Counted from the first letter of the stretch, positions 16,137 through 25,059 are shown. The stretch is 64,000 nucleotides of DNA from an uncultured Microcaldota archaeon (GCA_903884505.1 CAISET010000001.1:1-64000), one strand, 5' to 3'. The notes: generated by a model from the letters alone, not told the origin. Numbers and translations: made by a program.

Positions 16137-17535
16137 TCTTCTCCCTCCTGATTATTTCTCCGGCGGCGATTAGGCCTGTCGCGCATGCGCCGACTATTCC
16201 GCGCGAAACGCCTGCACCGTCCCCGGCTGCGAAAAGGTTCTTGACCGAGGTCTCCATCTGCTTTGAGACGGAAACGCGGAGAGCGTGGAATTTAATCTCC
16301 GGGGCGTAGAGCAGCGTCTCGTCCTCTGCGACGCCTGGAATCACCTTGTTGAGTGCGTCGAGGCCCTCGAGGATGTCGGTGACAATCCGCGCTGGGAGGC
16401 ACATGCTTATGTCACCTGGAGTCACCTCGCGCAGGGTCGGGGAGACGTAGCTGCGGTCTATGCGCTCCCAGGTGCTGCGCCGGCCCGCTTTCAGGTCGCC
16501 TAGCCTCTGGAGCGTCGGCTTGCTGCCCCCGATTATGGTTGCGAGGCGGGCGATGCCTTCCCCGTATTTCGTGGTGTTCTCAACGGGCTCGGTGAGCGCG
16601 ACCTGGACCAGGAGCGCGAAATTGGTGTTGCCGGACTTCTTGTCGCGCATGGAGTGGCCGTTCACGCATATGTAGTCGCCATCGTAGGATTCGGTGATGA
16701 CGAATCCCTTGGGGTTCGTGCAGAAGGTGCGCACGAAATCATCGTAATGCTTTGTCCGGATGTGGAACTTGGGGTCCCAGTTGATGGCGGTCACATCATT
16801 CATTATCTCCGCGGGGACCTCGATTCTGACGCCCACGTCGAGGGGCTGGAATTTTGTGGCAACCCTGTTCTCCCTGCAGATTTCCGAGAACCAGGAAGCG
16901 CCGCCCCTTCCTGAGGCGACCAAAACGAAGTCAGCGGGAATCCTCATTATCTCCTTCGTTCTCAGGTCGCGCGCGATAACCCCTTTCGCAACATTGCCCT
17001 CGAGTATAAGGCTGTCCGCCTTCGTGCGGATTAGGAGCTGGACGCCCATCTTGCGCAAATCGGCGACTATGCTTGTGATTATCTTCGGGAGGCGGTCCGA
17101 GCCCATGTGCCTCTGGCGGATGGGGATGAACTTGAAGCCTGCGGCCTTTGCGCGGCGCTGCAGGTCCTCCGCGCGCCCGCCCATACCTGACTCGCCGCCC
17201 TTCGCCCCGTGCTTCACGAAGAATTTGTCCACCTTTTCAATAGCCTCACGCGCCTGCTCGGGTGTGAGGAATTCCAGGAGGTTGCCGCCTATCTCTGGGC
17301 TGAGGTTCAGCTTGCCGTCCGAGAACGCGCCGCCGCCGCCAACCCCGTGGATGAAATGGCAGGGGCGGCATTTTATGCAGTAGCCCAGTTTCAGCATGGG
17401 GCATTTGCGGTCCTTGATGTCGCTGCCCTCCTCGATTATGGTAACTGCCAGGCCGTGCTTAGCCAGCTCGTGCGCGGCGAGCAGGCCCGCCGGGCCGGCG
17501 CCTACAATGGCGACCCTGCGCGTGCGGCCCTTCAA
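16129..17535 (-). CDS. FAD-dependent oxidoreductase
   Basis: The 468-aa protein starts with a dinucleotide-binding GAGPAGLLAAHELAK motif and ends with NLFAAGDGAGVSRGIVGACATGL, the second FAD contact. A Cys-rich CPMLKLGYCIKCRPCHFIHG stretch (about residues 45-65) lies near the FAD. This layout fits the COG2509-type family of uncharacterised FAD dehydrogenases distantly related to geranylgeranyl reductase-like and FixC-like flavoproteins (from memory). Substrate unknown. It sits between a winged-helix protein gene and the paralogue pair. Confidence 0.85.
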   Translation of the reverse strand: MKGRTRRVAIVGAGPAGLLAAHELAKHGLAVTIIEEGSDIKDRKCPMLKLGYCIKCRPCHFIHGVGGGGAFSDGKLNLSPEIGGNLLEFLTPEQAREAIEKVDKFFVKHGAKGGESGMGGRAEDLQRRAKAAGFKFIPIRQRHMGSDRLPKIITSIVADLRKMGVQLLIRTKADSLILEGNVAKGVIARDLRTKEIMRIPADFVLVASGRGGASWFSEICRENRVATKFQPLDVGVRIEVPAEIMNDVTAINWDPKFHIRTKHYDDFVRTFCTNPKGFVITESYDGDYICVNGHSMRDKKSGNTNFALLVQVALTEPVENTTKYGEGIARLATIIGGSKPTLQRLGDLKAGRRSTWERIDRSYVSPTLREVTPGDISMCLPARIVTDILEGLDALNKVIPGVAEDETLLYAPEIKFHALRVSVSKQMETSVKNLFAAGDGAGVSRGIVGACATGLIAAGEIIRREKNA

Positions 17536-17544
17536 AAGAACCGC

Positions 17545-17766
17545 CTAAGCCTTCTTTATTATGTAGTAGCCCGCGGCCTTCTCCCTTGCCCTGCGCGCGA
17601 CGACGCCCTTCTGCACCATGCTGGTGAGCGCGTTGCTGACCTGCCCCTTGGGCCTGTTGCACTTCTTCATTATGTCGTCCGCGGTCTTCATCTTGTCCTC
17701 GGCGGAGGCGCCAATGTCCTCCATCGCCTTAAGGACTATCTGCTCAATCGGGTTCAAATCTGCCAT
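17545..17766 (-). CDS. Small winged-helix protein, probable regulator
   Basis: The 73-aa protein has a helix-turn-helix layout (DDIMKKCNRPKGQVSNALTSMVQKG) ending in a short beta wing (VVARRAREKAAGYYIIKKA). GGAGGAAGAGAAC precedes the ATG. It probably binds DNA and heads the minus-strand cluster, so it may regulate it. It is divergent from the hemerythrin gene. Confidence 0.75.
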   Translation of the reverse strand: MADLNPIEQIVLKAMEDIGASAEDKMKTADDIMKKCNRPKGQVSNALTSMVQKGVVARRAREKAAGYYIIKKA

Positions 17767-17860
17767 GTTCTCTTCCTCCTTCTATCGGGAGAACGCCATG
17801 CGTTTCCCGTTTCTCTTATTGGAAGCAGATATTAAAAGGGTTGCCTGCAAATGGAGTTTC

Positions 17861-18415
17861 ATGGCGGAGAATGCGGCGAAAGAGCTGATTGAGGAGCATG
17901 CGGTGATAATGAAAATGATAGCCGCGCTCAAGAGGCAGGCCTTCTTCCTTTCCTTGGGGAAGGAGGTGCCTTACAAGCAGATGAAGGAGTCGCTGGAGCT
18001 GCTCGCTGATTTCGCGGACGCGTGCCACCACGCGAAGGAGGAAAAGGCGCTTTTCCCCGCGCTTGCCGGGCTGCCGAGGTATAAGGCGAAGGCGGATGAG
18101 TTTTTGGACGAGCACATGCGCAGCAGGGAATACATGAAGGCGATGAGGGCTGCGCTGCCCGTAGTCACATACGGGAGCGACTCGTCCATGCGCGTGTTTG
18201 TGGGAAACGCAAATGCTTATTGCGCGCTGCTTATTGAGCATATAAAGAAGGAGAATGCCCTGTTCGCGAAATGCGGCGAAATCTTCTCCGAAGAGGAGAA
18301 CAAAAAGATGGGAAGGGCTTTCGCGAAAATAGAAAAAGAGGAGATTGGGGAAGAGAAGCACGAGCAGTACCAGGAGAGGGCGGAGAAGCTCAGCGAGAAG
18401 GCCGCCGAACTCTGA
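17861..18415 (+). CDS. Hemerythrin-like HHE-domain protein
   Basis: The 184-aa four-helix protein carries the metal-ligand pattern of hemerythrin-like proteins: IEEHAVIMKMI, CHHAKEEKALFP, LDEHMRSREYMK and LLIEHIKKENALF. Such proteins bind a di-iron centre and sense or bind oxygen or nitric oxide. The real start is ATG 17861; the track frame extends into the wHTH gene. A TATTAAAAG box at 17829-17837 lies about 27 bases upstream, suggesting a leaderless message. Confidence 0.9.
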   Translation: MAENAAKELIEEHAVIMKMIAALKRQAFFLSLGKEVPYKQMKESLELLADFADACHHAKEEKALFPALAGLPRYKAKADEFLDEHMRSREYMKAMRAALPVVTYGSDSSMRVFVGNANAYCALLIEHIKKENALFAKCGEIFSEEENKKMGRAFAKIEKEEIGEEKHEQYQERAEKLSEKAAEL

Positions 18416-18467
18416 TTAATTCTCAGGCCTTCCTCCTGGCGGGCGTCTGCTTCTTCGGCGCTTCTGA

Positions 18468-20852
18468 TTATGCCTCTGGCTTCTTCCTCTCGGGCTTCTG
18501 CTTCTTCGGCTTTTCTTCCTTCGGGACTTCCGGCTTCGGGTTTCCGCCCATCATCCTTCCGATGAAGTAGGCCACGCCCCCTATTCCGCCGAGCAGCACG
18601 AGCCCGCCGCCGATTATTATGATGAGGAGCAGCAGCACGATTACGCCTATTGCGGCGTAAAGCATGGTGTTGTCCGGAGACGGCGGAGTCGGGGAGGGGG
18701 TTGCGGTGATTGCCGGGGTGGCAGTTCCGACTGGGCTGGGCGTTTCAGACGCGCTCGGAGTTGGGGAAACTTCGGGGGTGATTTCGGGCGTTGGGCCGAA
18801 TCCCATTGGCACGCAGGCCGTCCCGTCGAAGCACTTTTCATTTCCGCACTCGCAGGTCGCAACCGTGTGGCTGTCCCAAGGCGCGCAGCCGCAGCCGCCG
18901 ATAAGGCAGGTGTTGGGGTAGTCGCCGACACTGCCACAGCAGAGGCTGCTCGACAAGTGCCCACCGGATGCGATGCAGGACTGCGCAGGGTTCGGTGTGC
19001 CCGTAGCTGCAGGTGTTGGCGTTACGGTTGGGCTGGTTTGCGGTGTTGCGGTTGGGGTGGCTGCGGGGGTTTCAGTGGGGCTGCTTTCGGGGGTTGGCGT
19101 TATGGTTGCATTCGCCTCGGGGGTTGGCGTGGGCGTTGCGGCTGGTGTCGCGGTTGGGGAGGCTGCGGGAGTCGGTGTGGGGGTAGGGGACGGCACGGTT
19201 CCGTAGCCGAGGTCCGTTTCGTAAAGGTATGCCGGGCTTCCGCGCGTGAGCGTAGCCCTGTACCTGAAATACCTGCCGGCCTTGTTTATGTTCACGGTGC
19301 CGTTGTCCGAAAGGCCTAAGACCGGGATTACTGGGATGTAGCCCAAGAGGCTTGCGCCGGAAAGGGCGAGGTCCCTTCCCGCCGGCCCCGAGACCGACAC
19401 CCAGCTCGCGCCGGTGAATGAAGAGCTGTTGGAGGCCTGGTAGTCGAGGGCGACGTTCCCGTATTTCTGCCAGGAGAAGTTGGTGAACTGCTTCACCATT
19501 CCGGCATTGAATGGCGGAGAGGTGTAGGTGCCGCTGGAAACGAACTGCGGCTCTATGTCCGAGTAGCAGACGCTTATGTAGTAGGTGCCCTGCGGAACGC
19601 AGATGAAGGCCTGTGCGAAGCCTCCGCGCGGGTCAGGCGCGAGCACTGTCGAGCCCGTATCACCGTCGTATATCTTAAAGCCGAGTACGGGGCTCAGGGT
19701 CGTGCCATCGGGCTTGAAAACCTGGCCGTCCGTTTCGTTGAAAAGCAATATCACGTGCCCGGACGGCGCTGCAGTCACTTGGACCGTGCTCGCATATCTC
19801 AAAGACGTGAACGGTGTCTGCGACGAGGCCAGGCTTCCCGACGTGTCATAATAGTTCGCATAGATGTTGTAGAAGGGATCGAGGCTAGGGCGTTCGTTCC
19901 ACGCCACGACGAACTCGCCATCCGAAGGGACCCAGGCTGCGTCGTAGAACTCCTGGTCCACGGGCCCGGTTGCGACGGCGAAATAGCTCGTGGCGGAGCA
20001 CGAAGTGTCGTATATGCTCGCGTAAATGTCATCGTTTAAGGGATGGGTGCCGGACACTACAACCCAGGTCACGAAGAAGCTGTCGCCGCCCGCCGTGACA
20101 TGGGGAAGGCCTACGCCACTTGTGGATGAAGCGACATACTGCGCGCACGCAAGGCTGCCGTCCGCATTGTAGACCCTGGAGTAGATGTCCGTGGTGACAT
20201 CAAGGCGTGGGTCGAAGTTTGAGTCAAGCACTATCATGAACTGACCCGATGGCAGGGCCGCGATGTCGACGGAATCCGTGTAGTAATTTGCGACGGTTAT
20301 GCGAGCACTTACGGGGTTGAAGTTCGTGTCGAGAATCTGGGCGTAGGTCATGTTGGTCGCAACATCAACCCAGGCGGCTACTACGTTGTTTCCGGGCATG
20401 ACTGCAACCACCGGCAAGGCTGACGCGCTGCTGCTGGAGATGAGCTTTGCGTCCGGCTCAATCGTGCCGTCCTTCGAAACGCCGCGCATGTATACGTAGG
20501 CGTGGCCGCTGCTGTCCATGCGCGTGTAGGCGATTATCCTCCTTCCGGTCGAATCCACCGCGATGTCGGGATAGTAGTAGCTGATAGTGCTGTTTCCGGC
20601 AGCGATCGTTTGCGTGTCCGACGGTGCGTAGCCGTCGCCGGTAAGCGTGAGGCTGACGGTGCCGTTCGTGTAGACCTCGGTGTTGCTTGTCGTTCCCGCG
20701 CTGAAGTCATCGGATGTGGCGAGAACCCAGTGGTTTGGGGTTGGAATGGGGATGATTACGCCGCCGCCAGGGGGGGCTGCTATGGCGCTTGCAAGCAATG
20801 GGAGAAACGCCAATACGAATACGCAGGCTAAGGCTGCTCGGGACAGTTTCAT
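18468..20852 (-). CDS. Large cell-surface protein with propeller-like repeats and C-terminal anchor
   Basis: The 794-aa protein has a signal peptide (residues 1-25), a long beta-rich region (about 30-550) with repeats of the type DIYASIYDTSCSA / NIYANYYDTSG typical of propeller-like domains, a Thr-Pro linker (about 560-640), a Cys-rich module (CIASGGHLSSSLCCGS...CECGNEKC), a second Thr-Pro linker, one membrane helix (about 720-750) and a Lys/Pro-rich cytoplasmic tail (KPKKQKPERKK). It is inferred to face the outside with its C-terminus inside. The binding target is unknown. Confidence 0.85.
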   Translation of the reverse strand: MKLSRAALACVFVLAFLPLLASAIAAPPGGGVIIPIPTPNHWVLATSDDFSAGTTSNTEVYTNGTVSLTLTGDGYAPSDTQTIAAGNSTISYYYPDIAVDSTGRRIIAYTRMDSSGHAYVYMRGVSKDGTIEPDAKLISSSSASALPVVAVMPGNNVVAAWVDVATNMTYAQILDTNFNPVSARITVANYYTDSVDIAALPSGQFMIVLDSNFDPRLDVTTDIYSRVYNADGSLACAQYVASSTSGVGLPHVTAGGDSFFVTWVVVSGTHPLNDDIYASIYDTSCSATSYFAVATGPVDQEFYDAAWVPSDGEFVVAWNERPSLDPFYNIYANYYDTSGSLASSQTPFTSLRYASTVQVTAAPSGHVILLFNETDGQVFKPDGTTLSPVLGFKIYDGDTGSTVLAPDPRGGFAQAFICVPQGTYYISVCYSDIEPQFVSSGTYTSPPFNAGMVKQFTNFSWQKYGNVALDYQASNSSSFTGASWVSVSGPAGRDLALSGASLLGYIPVIPVLGLSDNGTVNINKAGRYFRYRATLTRGSPAYLYETDLGYGTVPSPTPTPTPAASPTATPAATPTPTPEANATITPTPESSPTETPAATPTATPQTSPTVTPTPAATGTPNPAQSCIASGGHLSSSLCCGSVGDYPNTCLIGGCGCAPWDSHTVATCECGNEKCFDGTACVPMGFGPTPEITPEVSPTPSASETPSPVGTATPAITATPSPTPPSPDNTMLYAAIGVIVLLLLIIIIGGGLVLLGGIGGVAYFIGRMMGGNPKPEVPKEEKPKKQKPERKKPEA

Positions 20853-20962
20853 TCGACCACCGCAATAAGCTTCAGCCGGGCGGTTTAAAAAACTGATGAA
20901 AATGGGAAGCCGCCGGAGCTGGGCCTGGCCGAATCAAGACCTCCTTACGGTTGGCGCCGCGT

Positions 20963-22168
20963 TCAAGCCTCGCGCAAGATGGATATCATCCGCGTTATTC
21001 CCGGCCTCTGCCCGTACATCAGTATTGTCGCCCGGAAGAGCTTGGCCGAAACCCAGACTGAAACCGCGACAGTCGCGAAAAGCAGCAGCAGGCTTGCGGC
21101 GATTTCAGCCATGGGAACGGAAGTCATCCCCATCCTCATTATCATGGAGAGCGGGGCGCTGAACGGGAACATGGAAAGGATTTGCGCGATTTGCCCGTTC
21201 GGCTCGACCATGAACACCGTGATAAACCAGAGCGGCGCCGCGGCAGGAAGCACTACGATTGCGGAGATTTGGGAGCTTTCCCTCATCGAGGTGGAAATCG
21301 AGCCGATGCACGCGAGAAGGCTGGAGTAAAGCAGGAACCCGCCGATGAAATAGAGGAGATAGACGGCGAGCAAACCGGGCGAAATGATTTCAAGCGGGTT
21401 TATCGCCCCGACAAGCGCCATTATCGGCCCCCCGAAATATGCGATGGCCACGGAGGAAAGGATTAGCCAGACGATTAGCTGGGTCAGCGAGAGCGCGCCA
21501 TTGCCGATGATTTTTCCCGCCATCAGGTCCTTTGCCGAGATGGACGAGAGCAGTACCTCCATAACGCGGCTCTCCTTTTCTTCGACGACGCTTTGCATGA
21601 GGAAGCTTGAGCTCATGAAGATTGTGAGCAGCAGGAGCAGCCCTATTCCGGTCGCGACCAGCGACTGCATAAAGTTGCTTTTCACGGGTTTTCCGGAAGC
21701 GTCAAGCTCCACGGTCCGGACCGAAGGGGGCGACTCGATTCTCGCCTGCACCTGCGGCGGCAAGCCCTTTACGAGCCCGCTGATCAGGAAAGACTGCATT
21801 GCGTTGTCGTTCAGCGTGCGCGTCAAGTCCCCTTCCCTCACTAGGACGGTAAGCGTCCCGTTCGCAAGGTAATCGGGCCCGACCACCAGGACGGAGCCGA
21901 CCTTTTGCGAGAGGAGCGCGGCTTTCGCGTCATCGACCGTTGCATACTCGATGGTCATGTTGCCGTTTCCCTGGAAGCCGAGGCCGCTCTCATCCACGAA
22001 CCCGACAGGTGTGGTGAATTGCAGGGAAGTCATCTGCGAGCCGAAAGAAGCCTGGATGGCAAAAATCACGCCCATCAAAAGCGGCAGGCCGAACACAACG
22101 TAAAGGAAGCTCTTCCTCTTCACGTTTTCCAGGTAATCCCGCTTTGCAACCTTGAAAATGTCCGCCAT
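20963..22168 (-). CDS. ABC-2 type transporter permease (NatB-like)
   Basis: The start is ATG 22168 (MADIFKVAKRDYLEN), just after the stop of the ATPase gene. A first membrane helix (about residues 19-40), a large extracytoplasmic domain (about 40-170) and five to six C-terminal helices form the layout of NatB/ABC-2 permeases. VVEEKESRVMEVLLSSISAKDLMAGKIIG is the typical cytosolic coupling segment of this family (from memory). It probably exports Na+ or a small compound with the adjacent ATPase. Confidence 0.88.
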   Translation of the reverse strand: MADIFKVAKRDYLENVKRKSFLYVVFGLPLLMGVIFAIQASFGSQMTSLQFTTPVGFVDESGLGFQGNGNMTIEYATVDDAKAALLSQKVGSVLVVGPDYLANGTLTVLVREGDLTRTLNDNAMQSFLISGLVKGLPPQVQARIESPPSVRTVELDASGKPVKSNFMQSLVATGIGLLLLLTIFMSSSFLMQSVVEEKESRVMEVLLSSISAKDLMAGKIIGNGALSLTQLIVWLILSSVAIAYFGGPIMALVGAINPLEIISPGLLAVYLLYFIGGFLLYSSLLACIGSISTSMRESSQISAIVVLPAAAPLWFITVFMVEPNGQIAQILSMFPFSAPLSMIMRMGMTSVPMAEIAASLLLLFATVAVSVWVSAKLFRATILMYGQRPGITRMISILREA

Positions 22169-22169
22169 T

Positions 22170-23087
22170 TCAGGCACCACTCCCGCTTCCCGGGCCGGCC
22201 GCCTCAAGGAAGATGTCGTTGAGCGAGGGCTCGCTTGCCTCGAACTTGCTTATATCCACGCCGGAATTCAATAGCGCGCGCAAAACGTCGCCGGGCCTGG
22301 CGCCCTTGCCAATCCTCATTTCCGCATACGCCCCGAAATCATCAATCCTTGAAACCCCGGCAATCTTTTGCGGAAGCTTTCCCGAATAATCCACGCGCAC
22401 GCTTCCCTTCCCGTATTTCGCCTTCACTTCGGCGACGGTCCCGTAAAGCACGCGCGCGCCCTTGTCTATCATCATCACGCGGTCACACATCTTTTCCGCC
22501 TGCTCCATCATGTGCGTAGACAGGATTATCGCGGCCCCGCCCTGCTTCAGCGCCACAATCAGGTTCTTGACGGTATTCGTGTTCACCGGGTCGAGGCCCG
22601 AAAACGGCTCGTCGAGAACGACCAGCCTGGGCTTGTGCAGTACGGTCGCGATGAATTGCACCTTCTGCTGCATCCCCTTCGAAAGCTCGCTGACCTTCGC
22701 CCTCTCGTAGCCGGCGAGCCCGAGCTCCGCAAGCATCCTCTTCCCCTCGCGCTCCGCATCCTTTTCGGGCATCCCCTTAAGCGAAGCCAGGTAAACGAGC
22801 GTCTCAAGCACGCGCGAGTCCTTGTAAAGCCCGCGCTCTTCCGGAAGGTACCCGACCAGCTTTTTTGTCCTCTCGGAAAACTTTTTCCCGAAAATCTTTA
22901 CGTCGCCGGAATCCTGCCCGAAAATCCCCATCAGAATCCGGATGGCGGTAGTCTTTCCCGCGCCGTTCGGCCCGAGAAGCCCGAGGATTTCGCCTTCCCT
23001 GGCATCGAACGACACGTCCTTCAATACCCGCGTTGCGGCGAAAGACTTGGAAATGGACGAGGCCACGACTACCGCTTCATTCATCAA
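22170..23087 (-). CDS. ABC transporter ATP-binding protein (NatA-like)
   Basis: The 305-aa protein contains Walker A GPNGAGKTT, the signature LSKGMQQKV, Walker B LVVLDEPFSGLD and the switch His in ILSTHMMEQ. The extra C-terminal domain (about residues 220-305) is usual for NatA/ABC-2 ATPases. It is the first gene of the two-gene exporter operon; its stop and the permease start almost overlap. Confidence 0.93.
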   Translation of the reverse strand: MMNEAVVVASSISKSFAATRVLKDVSFDAREGEILGLLGPNGAGKTTAIRILMGIFGQDSGDVKIFGKKFSERTKKLVGYLPEERGLYKDSRVLETLVYLASLKGMPEKDAEREGKRMLAELGLAGYERAKVSELSKGMQQKVQFIATVLHKPRLVVLDEPFSGLDPVNTNTVKNLIVALKQGGAAIILSTHMMEQAEKMCDRVMMIDKGARVLYGTVAEVKAKYGKGSVRVDYSGKLPQKIAGVSRIDDFGAYAEMRIGKGARPGDVLRALLNSGVDISKFEASEPSLNDIFLEAAGPGSGSGA

Positions 23088-23161
23088 AAAATTTATGCCC
23101 GCGCTTCTTTAAAAGGAGAGCGCGGAATGTCCGGGCGGCGGCGAAAGCAGGGGTAGGAATG

Positions 23162-23175
23162 CAAGCCCCCGGCGA
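23162..23175 (+). repeat. 14-bp copy of the tRNA-Thr 3' end
   Basis: CAAGCCCCCGGCGA is identical to 23421-23434, which spans the 3' end of tRNA-Thr plus two flanking bases. The two copies bracket a pair of tandem repeat units, as an attachment-site duplication would. Confidence 0.75.
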
Positions 23176-23177
23176 AG

Positions 23178-23295
23178 TTTTTAGTTGAGGTTTTTACCAT
23201 ATCGCCGGAGCGAGCCCCAGTGCAACTGCGCAACACCCTCAGGTGTTGCGGGAGACGCGCATTGGGTGCGAGCGACGAGCGATTGGGAAAAAAGT
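23178..23295 (-). repeat. tRNA-3'-associated repeat unit, distal copy
   Basis: On the minus strand the unit begins ACTTTTTTCCC (23285-23295) and ends GGTAAAAACCTCAACTAAAAA (23178-23198), 118 bp. Its interior holds a perfect hairpin, GCAACACC-CTCA-GGTGTTGC. The start shares ACTTTTTTCCCAATCGC with the unit after tRNA-Leu(TAG). Confidence 0.75.
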
Positions 23296-23297
23296 CA

Positions 23298-23420
23298 TTT
23301 TTAGTTGAGGTTTTTACCATATGGCAGCGAGCGAGCCGCAGACACGCTGCGAGCGAGCGTTGGCAACCGCAGTTGCCAACATTTCGCCGCTAGGCGAATT
23401 TGTTGCCATGGGAAAAAAGT
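23298..23420 (-). repeat. tRNA-3'-associated repeat unit, proximal copy
   Basis: This 123-bp unit starts two bases after the tRNA-Thr discriminator with ACTTTTTTCCC and ends with the same 21-nt end as the distal copy. Inside are GTTGGCAAC-CGCA-GTTGCCAAC and TTCGCC-GCTA-GGCGAA hairpins and a GCGAGCGAGCCGC core. The T-run may serve as the tRNA terminator. Confidence 0.75.
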
Positions 23421-23422
23421 CA

Positions 23423-23541
23423 AGCCCCCGGCGAGAGTCGCACTCGCGGCCTACTGCTTGCGCGCCCTTCTTTTCCGTTAACGCTTTTCTTCGGAAGAAA
23501 AGGGTTACAAGGCAGTCGCTCTACTGCTGAGCTACGGGGGC
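23423..23541 (-). tRNA. tRNA-Thr(TGT) with position-37 intron
   Basis: On the minus strand, acceptor GCCCCCG pairs with CGGGGGC, discriminator T. The D arm is TAGCTCAGCAGTAGAGC. Anticodon stem ACTGC and loop CTTGTA are followed by an intron of about 47 nt, then AGCAGT. The intron carries CCCTTTTC...AAAAGCG-TTAA-CGGAAAA...GGG, the same core as the Leu(CAA) and Ser introns. The T arm GCGAG-TGCGACT-CTCGC has G at position 55 instead of T, a departure from the near-universal TTC. Confidence 0.85.
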
Positions 23542-23580
23542 ATCAGAGAATGTTGCGCCGCTCATTCTTTTTAAGCTGCT

Positions 23581-24360
23581 TCATCCGCAGTTCCTCGCCT
23601 TCCCCAGAAGTAGCGGGGTTATCACCTCGTAGCCACGCTCATTCGGGTGCGAGTCGTCCGGTGCCGAAGCGTAATCCGGGTTCAGGTAGCCGGCGGGGGT
23701 TGCAAGCGCGCCGTGCAGGTCCAGGACGCAGACTCCGGAATGGGTTCTTGCGAATTCTTCCAGCCAGGCGTCGTATTCCAGGTGGTTCTGCACGAGGCCG
23801 GGAGTTGTGTATATCTGCACCATCGGAAGCGCGTTGTCCATTATAAGCGTCTTGTGGTGCCGCACCACAGCCGTCTCGTATGCGCGCTGGACGTATCCCT
23901 CGTTCCTTTCAATGCTCCCTTCTTCAGTGCTGAAATCCTCGAAGCAGAGCTTGAAGAATACGGCATCTGCAGCCCCTCCCGCCTCTTCCACGTAAGCGTC
24001 AACGCTGTCCGGCAGGTCCGGCGGCGTGTCGATGTGCCTTGTTATGATGTGAAAGCCGCCGTAATCGCCAGAATAGCCGGTGCCGTCGTATTCCAGGCCC
24101 ATGAACCCGGCCCAGTTCTCGGTCACCGAGCGGCCGAGCATCAGGAGCGTGAGGTTCCCGCCTTCCAGGTGCGGCGTGGGCGAAGGCGCAGCCTCAGGCG
24201 CCGGAGTGAGGGCGGGCGTCGCTTCAGGGGTTGGGGTGGTGCTTGGAGATGGAGTCGCGAACGGCGCCGGAGTCGGCGTAGGCTGGGGCGGCTGGGAAAT
24301 GCACCCGGACAGCAGCACCAGAGAGCAGGCGAGCGCGAGCAGAAGGGCGGCGCGTTTCAT
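23581..24360 (-). CDS. Secreted lipoprotein with SGNH-hydrolase-like domain
   Basis: The start is ATG 24360 (MKRAALLLALAC), preceded by AAAGGT; the track frame is 13 residues longer. A signal peptide with lipobox LLSGC is followed by a Thr-Pro linker (about residues 25-65) and a domain with LLMLGRSVTENW near its start and PDDSHPNERGYEVI near its end. These match blocks I and V (Asp-His) of SGNH/GDSL hydrolases, but the nucleophile block is atypical, so esterase activity is tentative. Confidence 0.7.
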   Translation of the reverse strand: MKRAALLLALACSLVLLSGCISQPPQPTPTPAPFATPSPSTTPTPEATPALTPAPEAAPSPTPHLEGGNLTLLMLGRSVTENWAGFMGLEYDGTGYSGDYGGFHIITRHIDTPPDLPDSVDAYVEEAGGAADAVFFKLCFEDFSTEEGSIERNEGYVQRAYETAVVRHHKTLIMDNALPMVQIYTTPGLVQNHLEYDAWLEEFARTHSGVCVLDLHGALATPAGYLNPDYASAPDDSHPNERGYEVITPLLLGKARNCG

Positions 24361-24423
24361 GATGCTACCTTTCCGCCTTTGTTTTATATACTTCTTCATC
24401 GCGGGTCATAACAGGTGATATTG

Positions 24424-25059
24424 ATGGGGCTCTTCAAAAAGAAGGAAGGCGGGAAAACGGGAGGGGAAACGGCACCAGAGGTGAAGCCAAAGCTTCCTGA
24501 GCCGGACTGGAGGGAAGTCGAGAAGGGGAAGAACGAAGCTTTGCGCAAGGCAGTGCCGCAAACGTTTACCTTGAAAATGAAGGAAACGGCTGGGGAAAAC
24601 CTGAAGATTGCCGAAATCCAGCTTTCCCTGAAGGAGGCGACGGATGACTTGGGGGCGAAGAGGCTCCGGTATGAAAGTGCGGACGGCTCAGTGAAGGTGG
24701 TGTTCAGGCATTTCGGCTACCACCGGAATGATGTGAGCTTTGAGAAGTTCGCCGGCAAGGAGCTGGAGTTCGGCTTTGGATATGACGTCATAGGAGACCC
24801 GAAGGACTCGTTTCTCACTACGAACTCTTTTGGCGTGGGCAAGCTGAGGTTCACGTCGCACATGGCGAACATGATGGGGGCGTCTACGGTCGCCCTTGTG
24901 ATACCGTCTGAGATAAATGATATGAGAGACACCCTGAAACTCGCGTCCGACAAGGCGGAAGAGATAAGGAGAGTACATAACGAAGTGGGCGGGGCGGTTT
25001 ATGGCGCAATCACGCCGCTTGCCTCCCAGATATTCGTAAAACTCGAGCAGAAGCCCTGA
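24424..25059 (+). CDS. Unknown soluble protein, 211 aa
   Basis: The start is ATG 24424, well spaced from AGGTGA (the track uses a GTG at 24415). After a basic Lys-rich N-terminus (MGLFKKKEGGK) comes a mixed alpha/beta protein with no membrane segment. I recognise no family or catalytic motif. It lies just upstream of eL40 on the same strand but the eL40 gene has its own TATA-like box. Confidence 0.7.
   Translation: MGLFKKKEGGKTGGETAPEVKPKLPEPDWREVEKGKNEALRKAVPQTFTLKMKETAGENLKIAEIQLSLKEATDDLGAKRLRYESADGSVKVVFRHFGYHRNDVSFEKFAGKELEFGFGYDVIGDPKDSFLTTNSFGVGKLRFTSHMANMMGASTVALVIPSEINDMRDTLKLASDKAEEIRRVHNEVGGAVYGAITPLASQIFVKLEQKP

Noticed and set aside
18664-19206. Gly/Val-rich plus-strand ORFs (VGVGVG type)
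   Set aside because: They are reverse readings of Thr-Pro linkers in the surface protein on the minus strand; similar cases occur at 2486-2893 and 24080-24418.
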